A stretch of 64,000 bases of DNA from Algoriphagus vanfongensis DSM 17529 (GCF_000429465.1 NZ_AUBX01000011.1:124001-188000), one strand, 5' to 3'. Counted from the first letter of the stretch, positions 8,770 to 16,910 are shown. Notes: generated by a model from the letters alone, not told the origin. Numbers and translations are program-made.

Positions 8770-9561
8770 TTAGATTATGGTACTAGTGTCTTTTGGGGCA
8801 TTTCTGCCAATCATGGGGTGCTGCTCGAGATCCACGACTTGACCGCTGATTGGGCCACTTTCATCGCTAATCCAATAAATCGCTGCGGACGCAATTTCCT
8901 CAGGCCATAGAATTCTTCCGGATGGAGCATACATGGCAGGGAGTTTTTCATACCAAGTTTCGGAAAGTCCATGTTGCTTTTTCCTTTCTCTTTCCCGCTC
9001 AGTTAAAACCCAGCCTGGATTGATTTGATTGACCCGGACTCCATAGTCCCGCATCAAGGCATCACCCAGATTTCGTGTCATGGTCATCAATCCACCTTTG
9101 GAAATGCTATATCCGAGCAAATTGGGCTCGCCACTATAGGCGTTAACAGAGCCGATATTGAGTACACATCCTCTTGATTTTTGCAATTCTTCCAATCCAG
9201 CTTGGATCAAAAGGAATGGTGCAATTGTGTTGACGTCTATTACTTTTTGAAGTAATGTTTTATCTGTGGTTTGAATATCTGAAGAAACAACCCATGCGGC
9301 ATTGTTGACGATTGCGTCTAATTTTCCAAAGCTTTTTTTGGCAAGCGTAACCAATCGGTCTGCACAACCTATTGCGGAAATATCTTCCGCATGGAAAATG
9401 GCATTAGCTTCTCCAATTTCTGCTAAAACTTCCTTTCCCAGATTTTCTTCCAACCCGGTTAAAACGACTTTGGCTCCTTCGCGTACACATCGCTTGGCAA
9501 TGGCTTTTCCAATCCCGGTTGTGCTCCCCGTGACGATGATGACTTTATTTTCGAGTCTCAT
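8770..9561 (-). CDS. SDR-family sugar dehydrogenase (NAD(P)-dependent)
   Basis: 263 residues, a classical short-chain dehydrogenase. The cofactor motif T-G-S-T-T-G-I-G is at residues 11-18, N-N-A-A near 86, the catalytic Ser in N-I-G-S-V-N near 138, and Y-S-I-S-K near 151. The C-terminal segment E-Q-H-P-M-I-G-R is unusual. The gene begins 2 bases after the dehydrogenase upstream and lies 5 bases before the isomerase. In oxidative sugar pathways such enzymes oxidise the anomeric carbon of fucose, rhamnose, arabinose or galactose to the lactone, and the SMP-30 lactonase downstream fits that role. Alternatively it reduces a keto intermediate. Confidence 0.85.
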   Translation of the reverse strand: MRLENKVIIVTGSTTGIGKAIAKRCVREGAKVVLTGLEENLGKEVLAEIGEANAIFHAEDISAIGCADRLVTLAKKSFGKLDAIVNNAAWVVSSDIQTTDKTLLQKVIDVNTIAPFLLIQAGLEELQKSRGCVLNIGSVNAYSGEPNLLGYSISKGGLMTMTRNLGDALMRDYGVRVNQINPGWVLTERERERKKQHGLSETWYEKLPAMYAPSGRILWPEEIASAAIYWISDESGPISGQVVDLEQHPMIGRNAPKDTSTII

Positions 9562-9563
9562 CT

Positions 9564-10601
9564 TTAGACAGGTTTCAAAACTGATTTCACTACATCTCCA
9601 TGATGCATTTTTTCAAAAGCTTCTTTCCATTCTGTAATCGGCCACACACCGCCAATAATTGGTTTGACATTCAAAGCTCCAGAGGTCAAAAGAGCCAAAA
9701 CCCTTTCCCAAGTCGGCCAATTGTGGCTAAAGCTCCCCTGTAGTCTTACATTTTTTTGGACGATGGGGTCTATGGAAAAATTCAAAGGTTTTGGTCCCCA
9801 GCCTACTTTGGTAATTTGACCATTTGGGCGAACTAGTTTCATGGCCATTTGAAGGGTGGCGCTAACTCCGGCAGCATCAATAATCAGGTCTGCGCCCATA
9901 CCGTCCCGTTTTCTAGCCCAGGTTTCTGTGGCATCTTCTCCGACTAAAGGATCACAGCCATAGGCTTGTTGGGCTATTCCCAACCTGCCTTTATCCGCTT
10001 CCAGACCAACTATTCCGACTTCTGCTCCACAGATTTTTGCCACTGCTGCACAAAGGATTCCAATAGTTCCAGGACCTATCACAATCACGCGGTCACCGGG
10101 TTTGATGGAGGAATTTCCGACAACTGCATTGTAAGCAACACAGCAAGGTTCTGTCAGGCAAGCTTCCTCGAATGACAAAGTCTCAGGCACGCTGTGTAGG
10201 CATCTTGCTGGAACACGCACAAATCTGGTCATGGCCCCATTTACTCCATAGCCGAATCCTTTTCGGGTTGGATCCAGGTTATAAAGCCCCACTTTACTCA
10301 TGGGGTTCATCGGATCAATGATGGCGGCGGTTTCACTCACCACTCTATCGCCTACTTTCCAAGTGGAAACATTGGAGCCCAAAGAGGCTATTTTACCTCC
10401 AAATTCATGTCCCAATACCACGGGGTAATTGACAGGCCAACTATGGTCAGAGGTCCATTGGTGGAGATCCGATCCGCAGACACCTACGTTTTCTACTTCC
10501 AATAAAATATCATCGGGACCAATTTCCGGAACCGGGATTTCGCGTATTTCTACAGAATATTTTTCCTCTGAAAAATTTACAACTGCTGCTGATTTAGACA
10601 T
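9564..10601 (-). CDS. Zinc-dependent medium-chain dehydrogenase (sorbitol/threonine dehydrogenase-like)
   Basis: 345 residues. Catalytic zinc ligands are Cys42 (G-V-C-G-S-D), His65 and Glu66 (G-H-E-F). The NAD-binding Rossmann motif is G-P-G-T-I-G near residue 177. The lobe that usually binds the structural zinc with four cysteines contains no cysteine here (about residues 93-122), as in mammalian sorbitol dehydrogenase. It should oxidise a secondary alcohol of a sugar or aldonate with NAD. It sits 3 bases after the HUMPS-family gene and 2 bases before the SDR. Substrate unknown. Confidence 0.85.
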   Translation of the reverse strand: MSKSAAVVNFSEEKYSVEIREIPVPEIGPDDILLEVENVGVCGSDLHQWTSDHSWPVNYPVVLGHEFGGKIASLGSNVSTWKVGDRVVSETAAIIDPMNPMSKVGLYNLDPTRKGFGYGVNGAMTRFVRVPARCLHSVPETLSFEEACLTEPCCVAYNAVVGNSSIKPGDRVIVIGPGTIGILCAAVAKICGAEVGIVGLEADKGRLGIAQQAYGCDPLVGEDATETWARKRDGMGADLIIDAAGVSATLQMAMKLVRPNGQITKVGWGPKPLNFSIDPIVQKNVRLQGSFSHNWPTWERVLALLTSGALNVKPIIGGVWPITEWKEAFEKMHHGDVVKSVLKPV

Positions 10602-10604
10602 GAA

Positions 10605-11312
10605 TTAGGATTTGGATGGGATTACTGTTTCTTGGCTGTGAATCGCTTCACAAATCATACGGAGGGAACTTTCCAGATCTCCGCTTGCGGTCTTGAAGGA
10701 GTCCGCATCAATGGTAAGTGGAGCTCCCAAAACCACCAAAGGAGCCCCATATTGTGGGCATTGAATAGCCTGCTCAAGGGATAGTCCACCTACCGCTTGA
10801 ACTGGAATGTCAACAGCCGTAACAACTTCTCTTAATTGATCAAGAGGGCTGGGCATGCGATGACCAGCAGCCGCAATTCCTCTTCTTTCATCGTATCCGA
10901 TATGGTGTATGACATAGTCACAACCTAGATCTTCTAAAAATTTTGCGCCTGCGACCATGTCTGGACAGACCATATTGTCACCCATTACTTTGGCTCCGAA
11001 GTCTTTTCCAGCCTGGACTACACATTTGATGGTTTCAGCATGAGCTCTCGCCATCACCACGACATGAGTCGCTCCGGCTTTAGCCATCATTTCAGCTTCG
11101 AGATAGCCCCCATCCATGGTCTTCAGGTCGGCTACTATTGGAATACCGGGAAAAGCTTCTCTTAATTTTCGGACTCCGTGGAGGCCTTCTGCAAGAATTA
11201 ATGGGGTTCCCGCCTCCAGCCAATCCACTCCGGCCCGCATTGCCATTGCGGCAGTTTCGAGCGCTTCATCAATATTGGTAAGGTCTAGGGATATTTGTAC
11301 AATAGGTTTCAT
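10605..11312 (-). CDS. HUMPS-family aldolase/decarboxylase, hexulose-6-phosphate-synthase-like
   Basis: 235-residue TIM barrel of the orotidine-5-phosphate decarboxylase suprafamily. The invariant D-L-K-T-M-D motif is at residues 62-67, and the Mg-binding Glu33 lies in L-E-A-G-T-P. The H-x-G-Y-D segment near residue 137 and the D-L-K-T-M-D form resemble 3-hexulose-6-phosphate synthase. 3-Keto-L-gulonate-6-phosphate decarboxylase instead shows D-A-K-I-A-D and a different His/Arg loop. Known enzymes either condense formaldehyde with ribulose-5-phosphate (or the reverse) or decarboxylate 3-keto-gulonate-6-phosphate. No 6-phospho-3-hexuloisomerase (SIS domain) or sugar kinase gene is nearby, so a plain ribulose monophosphate role is unlikely. 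It is the first gene of the sulfatase operon. Confidence 0.8.
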   Translation of the reverse strand: MKPIVQISLDLTNIDEALETAAMAMRAGVDWLEAGTPLILAEGLHGVRKLREAFPGIPIVADLKTMDGGYLEAEMMAKAGATHVVVMARAHAETIKCVVQAGKDFGAKVMGDNMVCPDMVAGAKFLEDLGCDYVIHHIGYDERRGIAAAGHRMPSPLDQLREVVTAVDIPVQAVGGLSLEQAIQCPQYGAPLVVLGAPLTIDADSFKTASGDLESSLRMICEAIHSQETVIPSKS

Positions 11313-11430
11313 TTTGGGTTAAATTTTAAAAGTAATACCCTGAAAAACAGGATTTGGACTAAGCTTTTTAAGATAAGGATTTTGACTTTATATCTAGTCC
11401 TGATCCAACGGGGAGAGCCTTGGTCGCTTT

Positions 11431-11438
11431 CAAACGTA
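11431..11438 (-). promoter_or_regulatory. Candidate -7 element for the sulfatase operon
   Basis: The minus strand reads TACGTTTG, an exact TAnnTTTG match, about 119 bases upstream of the first operon gene. A TTTG lies only 13 bases further upstream, shorter than the usual 19-21 spacing, so the assignment is tentative. Confidence 0.35.
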
Positions 11439-11451
11439 CGATTAGAAACCC

Positions 11452-11488
11452 CAAAAAAAGAAAACCTCAAGGGGTTGCCTTGAGGTTT
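11452..11488 (-). terminator. Rho-independent terminator of the PEGA-domain gene
   Basis: A perfect 10-bp stem (11462-11471 with 11479-11488) with a 7-base loop. On the minus strand it is followed by a T-rich run (TTCTTTTTTT). It separates the PEGA gene from the sulfatase operon. Confidence 0.88.
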
Positions 11489-11510
11489 AAGTTGATTGTT
11501 TGGTATTTGC

Positions 11511-12842
11511 TTATTGAAGTCTCGCCTGAATTTCCTGGACGAGTCCTTCGTATTTTTTGAGGATACGTGACCAATCTTCAAATTTCTCATCGTCTTTTAC
11601 CGTGACTGAGTTTTGACCATCCAGAAAAGCTTCCTGGCTGATCAGTTTGACAGCATAAGCCAACTGATCTGAATTGCCTCCGCTACTGACAATTACCCTA
11701 GTACGAATTACGCTGGAAGCGAAATTTTCCACTTGCCAAGAGGTGGTCAAGTAGCCCGTGTTGTAATCTACAGTTTCGAGGATGTCGAAGTATCTGGTAA
11801 CGATAGAAGATAAGATTCTCCAGGCCTCTTCGGAGCTGTGCGCGGAATTTACCGGAACTGTGATTCGTACATTGGCTAGGTCGGAAGAAACAGAAGATGT
11901 GTAGGCTTCATCGACTGCCATCTCGATGAAATCAGTCGCAGGTGGCTCTTGCATATTTGCTTGGTTAAAATATGTTTTGGCATAGCGCACGTAGCCATCT
12001 TTGAGAACTCTGATCTCCACGCTACCATTTAGAGGAACTTTGAGATCATAAGATCCCGTACCGACTGTTTTGCCATTGATCTGTACCAAAGCATCACTCG
12101 GGTTGGTCGTGATTTTGACCAGTCGGTCTTCAAGTTTTGCCTGCTCTCTTACTGGAGGTTCAGGATCTGTGTCAGGTTTGTTGCAAAATACCTTCGTGTA
12201 TTCCACATATCCATCTTTATTGACGGTCACCGTGACGCATTCTCCGAGTGGGACATTGATGTCTTGATTCCCTCTTCCCACAGAGATTCCATTGGCTGTC
12301 ACATTGCCATCCGCTGGCAATACTTCCAGTCTTACTTGCCTGTCTTCTAGTTTAAAGAAGTCTTTGAAGGGTGGTGTTTCCCGGTCTGGAGAGTTGTAGT
12401 ATGTTTTGGTAATAGGTGCGTATCCTGATTTTTTGATTTCGATGGTATGAAATCTATCTTTTTCGATGACCAAGTAGATGCCCTTGGTACCGATACTTCT
12501 TCCGTCAACAAAGATTTCTGCATCGTAGGGCTCAGCCGCTATTTCTACTCTTCTGGAGTCCAATGACACTCGCTGGTCTTTGTCCCACTTGAGGTCTTTG
12601 TTGTACTCTTTGATCACTGGCTGGTAGCCAGGCTTGGTGATTTTGATTCTGTTTTTGGAGTTTTTTTCGAGTTTGTACTCGATCGTGCCTGTGCCTAGCT
12701 CCTGCATGTCAGAGTCATCATAATCATTGAGAAGGATGAATTTGGCGTCGGAATGGTTGGCAGTGATTTGTAATTTTTGAGCGTGGGCAGAAACAACAAA
12801 AAGTCCCAGCACCCAAAGGGAGAGTAAAGGTCTATAATTCAT
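11511..12842 (-). CDS. Secreted PEGA-domain repeat protein
   Basis: 443 residues from the ATG at 12842. A possible ATG 39 bases upstream is rejected because it lies inside an inverted repeat and would put 13 extra residues before a clear signal peptide (L-L-S-L-W-V-L-G-L-F-V-V, cleaved after S-A-H-A). The mature protein has four tandem beta-sandwich repeats (about residues 22-95, 96-170, 171-245, 246-320). Each has a P-x-D-A or P-A-D-G start, a G-x-x-I/V-G turn, and a K-x-G-Y followed by K-x-Y/F and a P-P-x-x-D-F/x-x-x-E-D stretch, as in PEGA domains. The last third is a separate, unrecognised domain. PEGA proteins are extracytoplasmic and probably bind carbohydrate or envelope material. Monocistronic. 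Confidence 0.8.
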   Translation of the reverse strand: MNYRPLLSLWVLGLFVVSAHAQKLQITANHSDAKFILLNDYDDSDMQELGTGTIEYKLEKNSKNRIKITKPGYQPVIKEYNKDLKWDKDQRVSLDSRRVEIAAEPYDAEIFVDGRSIGTKGIYLVIEKDRFHTIEIKKSGYAPITKTYYNSPDRETPPFKDFFKLEDRQVRLEVLPADGNVTANGISVGRGNQDINVPLGECVTVTVNKDGYVEYTKVFCNKPDTDPEPPVREQAKLEDRLVKITTNPSDALVQINGKTVGTGSYDLKVPLNGSVEIRVLKDGYVRYAKTYFNQANMQEPPATDFIEMAVDEAYTSSVSSDLANVRITVPVNSAHSSEEAWRILSSIVTRYFDILETVDYNTGYLTTSWQVENFASSVIRTRVIVSSGGNSDQLAYAVKLISQEAFLDGQNSVTVKDDEKFEDWSRILKKYEGLVQEIQARLQ

Positions 12843-12870
12843 AAGTAATGGGTTGGCAAATGAGGTACGC

Positions 12871-12893
12871 AAATAATTCAATTCGAATTATTT
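12871..12893. promoter_or_regulatory. Perfect 9-5-9 inverted repeat upstream of the PEGA gene
   Basis: AAATAATTC and its exact complement GAATTATTT flank a 5-base spacer. The repeat ends 28 bases before the chosen ATG. An operator is the likeliest reading. It is not followed by a T tract and is not a terminator. Confidence 0.5.
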
Positions 12894-12926
12894 ATGCAAC
12901 CCTTTCACAGATTGATTTGTACAAAA

Positions 12927-14006
12927 TCAAGTAAAATCAGTCCAGTGATTCTTTAAAAAATTCAACCAATTTCCATGCATGACCTTCTGGACATCTGATT
13001 CGGAATAACCTCTCTTTGCCAAGAGATGCGGGATTTTTTGGAGATCAGCGATGGTTTCTAGGTCCCAAGGGCACTGTTCTCTTCCGAATGCTCCATCCAA
13101 ATCTGAGCCGATTCCAATATGATTGGCATTGCCAGCAAGCTGACAAATGTGGTCTAGGTGATCTAAAACAGTGGCGATTTGGACATCCCTTTCTTTGGGA
13201 GTGCTCTTCCCTCTTTCCCAATTGGGGCTGAGCATCCATGCATCAAAAGCTCCCCCGATGACGGCGCCTCGCTCTATCAATGCTTTGATCATGTCATCAG
13301 AAAATTGGCGATTGTGATCCACAATGCTACGGCAATTATTGTGACTGGCCCATACCGGACCCTGGTAAATCTCCAAAGCATCCCAAAAAGCCAAATCACA
13401 TAAATGGGTGGCGTCGAGTATGATTCCCAACTCATCCATTTTCTTGACGAGCTCCTTTCCTTGGGGATTGAGTGGGGCAGATGCATCCGTGCCATGCGCA
13501 TAGCGACCCGGTCCATAGTGAGCAGGGCCTAGGGCGCGAAGTCCACTTTCGTAGGCCTTGTCTAGATAGTCAAGATTGACAATGGAATCAGCTCCTTCGA
13601 GTGATAGGATGAAGCCTACAGGTTTGGTGTCATTGTCCTTTCCATCCATCCAAAGCGCCAAGTGATTTTTCAAATCCTCCCCATTTTTGATCTGGGCCAT
13701 TTCACCTATTTCGACCATGACCTGATACCAAGCCAATTGCCCTTGGGTTTGGGCCCAAGCCTGCTCGGGAGAATGCCAACCTGGGAGTGAGTTGTCTGGG
13801 GCCACATATCGGGCGATTTGGGTAGCGACCACTAATCCGATATTGCCTTTTCGGAGCTCTGGAAGCGAAACGACCGCTTTGGCACGATCAGGCTTGTCAG
13901 TCAAGCCTTTCTCTCTCGAGTTGATTTCGGAGACGGGTTTTGTCAAATCACGGTTCCACTCAAGCGCATTCATGCTCAAGTCCAAATGGGCATCGATTGT
14001 AAACAT
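12927..14006 (-). CDS. Membrane dipeptidase (peptidase family M19, renal dipeptidase-like)
   Basis: 359 residues from the ATG at 14006 (a TTG two codons upstream is the alternative). The binuclear zinc site is visible: H-x-D in D-A-H-L-D-L-S near residue 8, the bridging Glu in S-L-E-G-A-D near 140, H in D-A-T-H-L-C near 202, and A-S-H-N-N-C-R near 224. I-G-S-D-L-D-G-A near 305 supplies the late aspartate. M19 enzymes hydrolyse dipeptides, including L,D forms. No signal peptide is visible, so it is probably cytoplasmic. It begins 2 bases after the RsmI-like gene and is cotranscribed with it. Confidence 0.9.
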   Translation of the reverse strand: MFTIDAHLDLSMNALEWNRDLTKPVSEINSREKGLTDKPDRAKAVVSLPELRKGNIGLVVATQIARYVAPDNSLPGWHSPEQAWAQTQGQLAWYQVMVEIGEMAQIKNGEDLKNHLALWMDGKDNDTKPVGFILSLEGADSIVNLDYLDKAYESGLRALGPAHYGPGRYAHGTDASAPLNPQGKELVKKMDELGIILDATHLCDLAFWDALEIYQGPVWASHNNCRSIVDHNRQFSDDMIKALIERGAVIGGAFDAWMLSPNWERGKSTPKERDVQIATVLDHLDHICQLAGNANHIGIGSDLDGAFGREQCPWDLETIADLQKIPHLLAKRGYSESDVQKVMHGNWLNFLKNHWTDFT

Positions 14007-14008
14007 GG

Positions 14009-14719
14009 TCAAAAACTTTGGAGGATGAAGACTGTAGGGATTTTGTGTAGATCAATGCTTGACTTCTTCCAATCCTGGACTGTTTTGGTTTGGATCAGTT
14101 CGTCTTTTGCAGTGATATTTTTAGCGATGCAAAGTTTGGTCTGTGGATTCAAGCTTTGGATCACATCCTGAAGCAGTTGATTGTTGCGAAAGGGGGTTTC
14201 CATAAAAATCTGTGCCCGTTGCTCTTTGAGCGATTCCGATTCCAGCTTTCGCAATGCCTGAGATCTTTCCTTTTTATCAATCGGAAGATAGCCATGAAAT
14301 GCAAAGGATTGGCCTGAAAATCCGGATCCCATCAAAGCCATAAACATGGAGCTGGGTCCTGAGAGAGGAACGACTTGGATACCGCGTGTATGGGCATGGG
14401 CCACTGCCAATGCTCCCGGATCAGCGATTCCCGGGCAGCCCGCTTCAGAAATGATGCCGACGTCTGCACCTTTGAAAAGAGGCTGGAGCAGTCTGTTCAT
14501 GGATTCAGGAGAAGTGTTTTTATCCAAAATCTCCATATGAACTTCCTCTAGATTGACTCCCAATTTCAGACTGGAAATATAGCGTCTGGTAGTCCTCATA
14601 TTTTCTACCAAAAATACTTTAGTGTGCTGGATGACTTCCCTCACTTGGGGAGTGATCACGGCATCGGCGGTATTTTCAGCAAGAATATTGGGGATTAGAA
14701 AGAGTTTTCCGTGAGGCAT
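14009..14719 (-). CDS. RsmI-like tetrapyrrole-type SAM methyltransferase (paralog)
   Basis: 236 residues of the tetrapyrrole (corrin/porphyrin) methylase fold. It has the RsmI features G-K-L-F-L-I-P-N at the start, V-E-N-M-R-T-T-R-R-Y near residue 38, I-S-E-A-G-C-P-G-I-A-D-P-G near 94, P-L-S-G-P-S-S near 118 and F-x-E-T-P-F-R near 175. RsmI 2'-O-methylates C1402 of 16S rRNA. This protein begins with I-P-N-I-L-A rather than the typical V-x-T-P-I-G-N-L, which marks the second RsmI-type paralog common in Bacteroidota, whose target is uncertain. It is cotranscribed with the M19 dipeptidase. Confidence 0.82.
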   Translation of the reverse strand: MPHGKLFLIPNILAENTADAVITPQVREVIQHTKVFLVENMRTTRRYISSLKLGVNLEEVHMEILDKNTSPESMNRLLQPLFKGADVGIISEAGCPGIADPGALAVAHAHTRGIQVVPLSGPSSMFMALMGSGFSGQSFAFHGYLPIDKKERSQALRKLESESLKEQRAQIFMETPFRNNQLLQDVIQSLNPQTKLCIAKNITAKDELIQTKTVQDWKKSSIDLHKIPTVFILQSF

Positions 14720-14835
14720 TTTTAATTGATTTTTGAATTACGAAGTTAAAGCTAATCCTCGTATCCCTATTTTTCTTTTGTGCAATTCTGGTGTTTTGAT
14801 ATCAGTTGAATTGCTTCATTAATTCAGGAGAAGGT

Positions 14836-15231
14836 TTATTTCAAGTGTAGAATTAACTCCTGAATTCGCTTCTCAATGAAAAGAGCTTTTTCATTATAAG
14901 TAAACATTCGATCATCTTGACTTACCATTCCATCTACTTTAGCTAAAGAGTCTAACCGATTGTTAAGTAAGTTGGATTGATGCTCCCTCCTAAGCTCCCA
15001 ATCTTTCTGATTTTGAAGTAGAGAGTCGACTTGTTCATTGGTAAAGCTTTCTTTAATATCAGTTAGAACCTCATACAACAGTTGATCCATTTCTGATAGA
15101 AAGGTCTGGGAGCAGTTTACCATAATCTTTCCTTCATCTAGACAATTCTGATAGGATGTGTTGATTTCGTCGAGCTTTTTTTGGCAATCGGCTGGTTGAA
15201 TGAATGTTAGCAAAAGAATGAAATAAAGCAT
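14836..15231 (-). CDS. Secreted LprI-like (DUF1311) protein
   Basis: 131 residues. A short signal peptide is followed by a mostly helical domain. The heptad-like pattern Y-Q-N-C-L-D...C-S-Q near residues 27-45 and the Q-K-D-W-E-L-R-R motif near 91 are typical of the lysozyme-inhibitor LprI/DUF1311 group. Three cysteines (the first just after the signal peptide, then about 31 and 41) could form a disulfide or one could be a lipid anchor. It lies 9 bases from the alpha/beta hydrolase upstream, so the two are likely cotranscribed. A lysozyme-inhibitor role is known for some relatives only; here it is inference. The 116-base gap to the RsmI-like gene holds nothing recognisable. Confidence 0.6.
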   Translation of the reverse strand: MLYFILLLTFIQPADCQKKLDEINTSYQNCLDEGKIMVNCSQTFLSEMDQLLYEVLTDIKESFTNEQVDSLLQNQKDWELRREHQSNLLNNRLDSLAKVDGMVSQDDRMFTYNEKALFIEKRIQELILHLK

Positions 15232-15240
15232 AGCTTTTGA

Positions 15241-15999
15241 TTATTTCAAAAACTTCTTGACTTCCTGAATAACAGCCGCTGGCTGCTCGGCGTGTAGCCA
15301 ATGTCCGGCATTGGAGAGAAACTCGATTTCGTACTCAGGGAAATGTTCGTGAATGTCCTCCAGATCACTTTGCTGGATATAGTTGGAGTTGGCACCTGCT
15401 AAAAAGAGAGTTGGGCCTTCGAATCGGTCATCTGAGTCTAGCGCTTTGCCTACTTCTTCTATTTTTTCTGTGATTACTGGCAGGTTGATTTTCCAGACGA
15501 AACCATTGCTGTCCCGGCTTAGACTTTTGAGAAGAAACTGACGGATGCCCAACTCTGAAATAAACTGAGCCAGCTGGTCATCGGCCTCCTTTCTGGACTT
15601 GATTTGATCTAGTTTGATGGAGTTGAGCCCCGCCAAGATGGTTTGATGATGGATGGGATAATATCTTGGGGCAATGTCTGCCACAATTAATTTTGCGACC
15701 CGACTGGGATGCTCCACCGCAAATTTCATTGCCGTTTTTCCTCCCATAGAATGTCCCATGAGGTAGAACTTGTTTAAGCCTTCTGCATCTGCAAGCTCCA
15801 GAAGGTCTTCTACCATCACGTCGTAGTTCCACTCATCGGACTGAGGCGAATCACCGTGATTTCGCTGATCCACGAGGTATAGGGTGAAGTTTTTTTCCAG
15901 TTCTTTGGCAATGCTAAACCAGTTGTCTGCCGAACCAAATAATCCGTGGAGGATGATCAAAGGTTCTCCAGATCCGGTTTTTTTAAAATTTAATTTCAT
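15241..15999 (-). CDS. Alpha/beta hydrolase (YbfF-type esterase)
   Basis: 252 residues. The fold opens with I-L-H-G-L-F-G-S near residue 16 (oxyanion hole). The D-Q-R-N-H-G-D-S motif near 44 is typical of YbfF/ABHD11-type esterases. The nucleophile is in G-H-S-M-G-G near residue 91, and the catalytic His in G-H-W-L-H near 236. No signal peptide, so cytoplasmic. It probably cleaves short acyl esters or thioesters; the natural substrate is unknown. First of a likely two-gene unit with the LprI-like gene. Confidence 0.85.
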   Translation of the reverse strand: MKLNFKKTGSGEPLIILHGLFGSADNWFSIAKELEKNFTLYLVDQRNHGDSPQSDEWNYDVMVEDLLELADAEGLNKFYLMGHSMGGKTAMKFAVEHPSRVAKLIVADIAPRYYPIHHQTILAGLNSIKLDQIKSRKEADDQLAQFISELGIRQFLLKSLSRDSNGFVWKINLPVITEKIEEVGKALDSDDRFEGPTLFLAGANSNYIQQSDLEDIHEHFPEYEIEFLSNAGHWLHAEQPAAVIQEVKKFLK

Positions 16000-16035
16000 T
16001 CGATATACGATTTATGAATTACGATTTAAGGGCCG
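16000..16035. repeat. Degenerate tandem ATTACGATTTA-like string
   Basis: TACGATTTA occurs at 16005-16013 and again at 16019-16027, joined by TGAAT. A related GAATTACGA lies at 14734-14742. The rest of the 194-base gap up to pdxJ contains no gene or strong hairpin. Confidence 0.4.
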
Positions 16036-16193
16036 ATGAGGTAAAAATGAAGCACCAAGTTAAAGCAATGTCCATGACAATTTTAAATAAGTACGAGCTT
16101 CGAATCTCAAGGGTTAATTTGAGGACATTCGAAAATTTATCGACTCTACCAGATCATGAGTGCCAATTTTTCAATGTTCAAATTTTCTAATCT

Positions 16194-16910
16194 TTACAAC
16201 TCCAGCCTCCTTCTATACATCTGAATCGTATTTTCCAATCCATAATAGAGGGCATCACAAACCAATGCATGGCCAATAGAAACCTCGTCCAAGAAGGGGA
16301 TGCTATGCTTCAAAAACGCCAGATTTTCCAGATCCAGATCATGTCCGGCGTTCAGTCCCAAACCCAGTTCTTTGGCTAGGTTGGCCACTTCGACATACGG
16401 CTTGACTGCTTTTTCTCTATCTGAGGGATATTGGGAAGCATAGGGCTCGGTATAGAGTTCGACGCGATCTGCGCCAGTTTCCTTGGCAGGTTCGAAATAC
16501 TTGATTTCCGGATTGATGAAAATAGATACCCGGCAACCAGACTCCTTCAGTTCAGCCACGATATCTTGGAGCATGCTTTGATGGGCTATCGTGTCCCATC
16601 CGGTATTGGAAGTGATGGCCTCCGGTGGATCCGGGACTAGAGTAGCTTGGGCTGGCTTGACCAGTTTTACCATCTCTAGATAGCGTTTGTCAGGGTATCC
16701 CTCGATGTTGAACTCGGTGGTGACTACTTTGGAAAGGTCCAGTACATCTTGATAGCGGATGTGTCTTTCATCGGGACGCGGGTGAACTGTGATGCCCTGA
16801 GCTCCGAATCTTTCTGCATCCAGTGCCACTTGTACCAGATTCGGATTATTGGCGCCACGCGCATTTCTGATCGTAGCGATTTTGTTAATATTTACGCTTA
16901 GCTTAGTCAT
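16194..16910 (-). CDS. pdxJ: Pyridoxine 5'-phosphate synthase
   Basis: 238 residues. PdxJ condenses 1-deoxy-D-xylulose-5-phosphate with 3-amino-2-oxopropyl phosphate to give pyridoxine 5'-phosphate, in DXP-dependent vitamin B6 synthesis. Family features are the start L-S-V-N-I-N-K-I-A-T-I-R-N-A-R-G, I-T-V-H-P-R-P-D-E-R-H-I near residue 40 (catalytic His and Arg), and G-L-N-A-G-H-D-L-D-L-E-N-L near 190. It is divergent from yqeY with 60 bases between the two start codons. Length and start are normal. Confidence 0.97.
   Translation of the reverse strand: MTKLSVNINKIATIRNARGANNPNLVQVALDAERFGAQGITVHPRPDERHIRYQDVLDLSKVVTTEFNIEGYPDKRYLEMVKLVKPAQATLVPDPPEAITSNTGWDTIAHQSMLQDIVAELKESGCRVSIFINPEIKYFEPAKETGADRVELYTEPYASQYPSDREKAVKPYVEVANLAKELGLGLNAGHDLDLENLAFLKHSIPFLDEVSIGHALVCDALYYGLENTIQMYRRRLEL

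Noticed and set aside
11309-11590. 93-codon minus-strand frame between the aldolase and PEGA genes
   Set aside because: It overlaps the end of the PEGA gene and its terminator, is basic and low in typical codon preference, and has no domain pattern; the hairpin at 11462-11488 would lie inside it.
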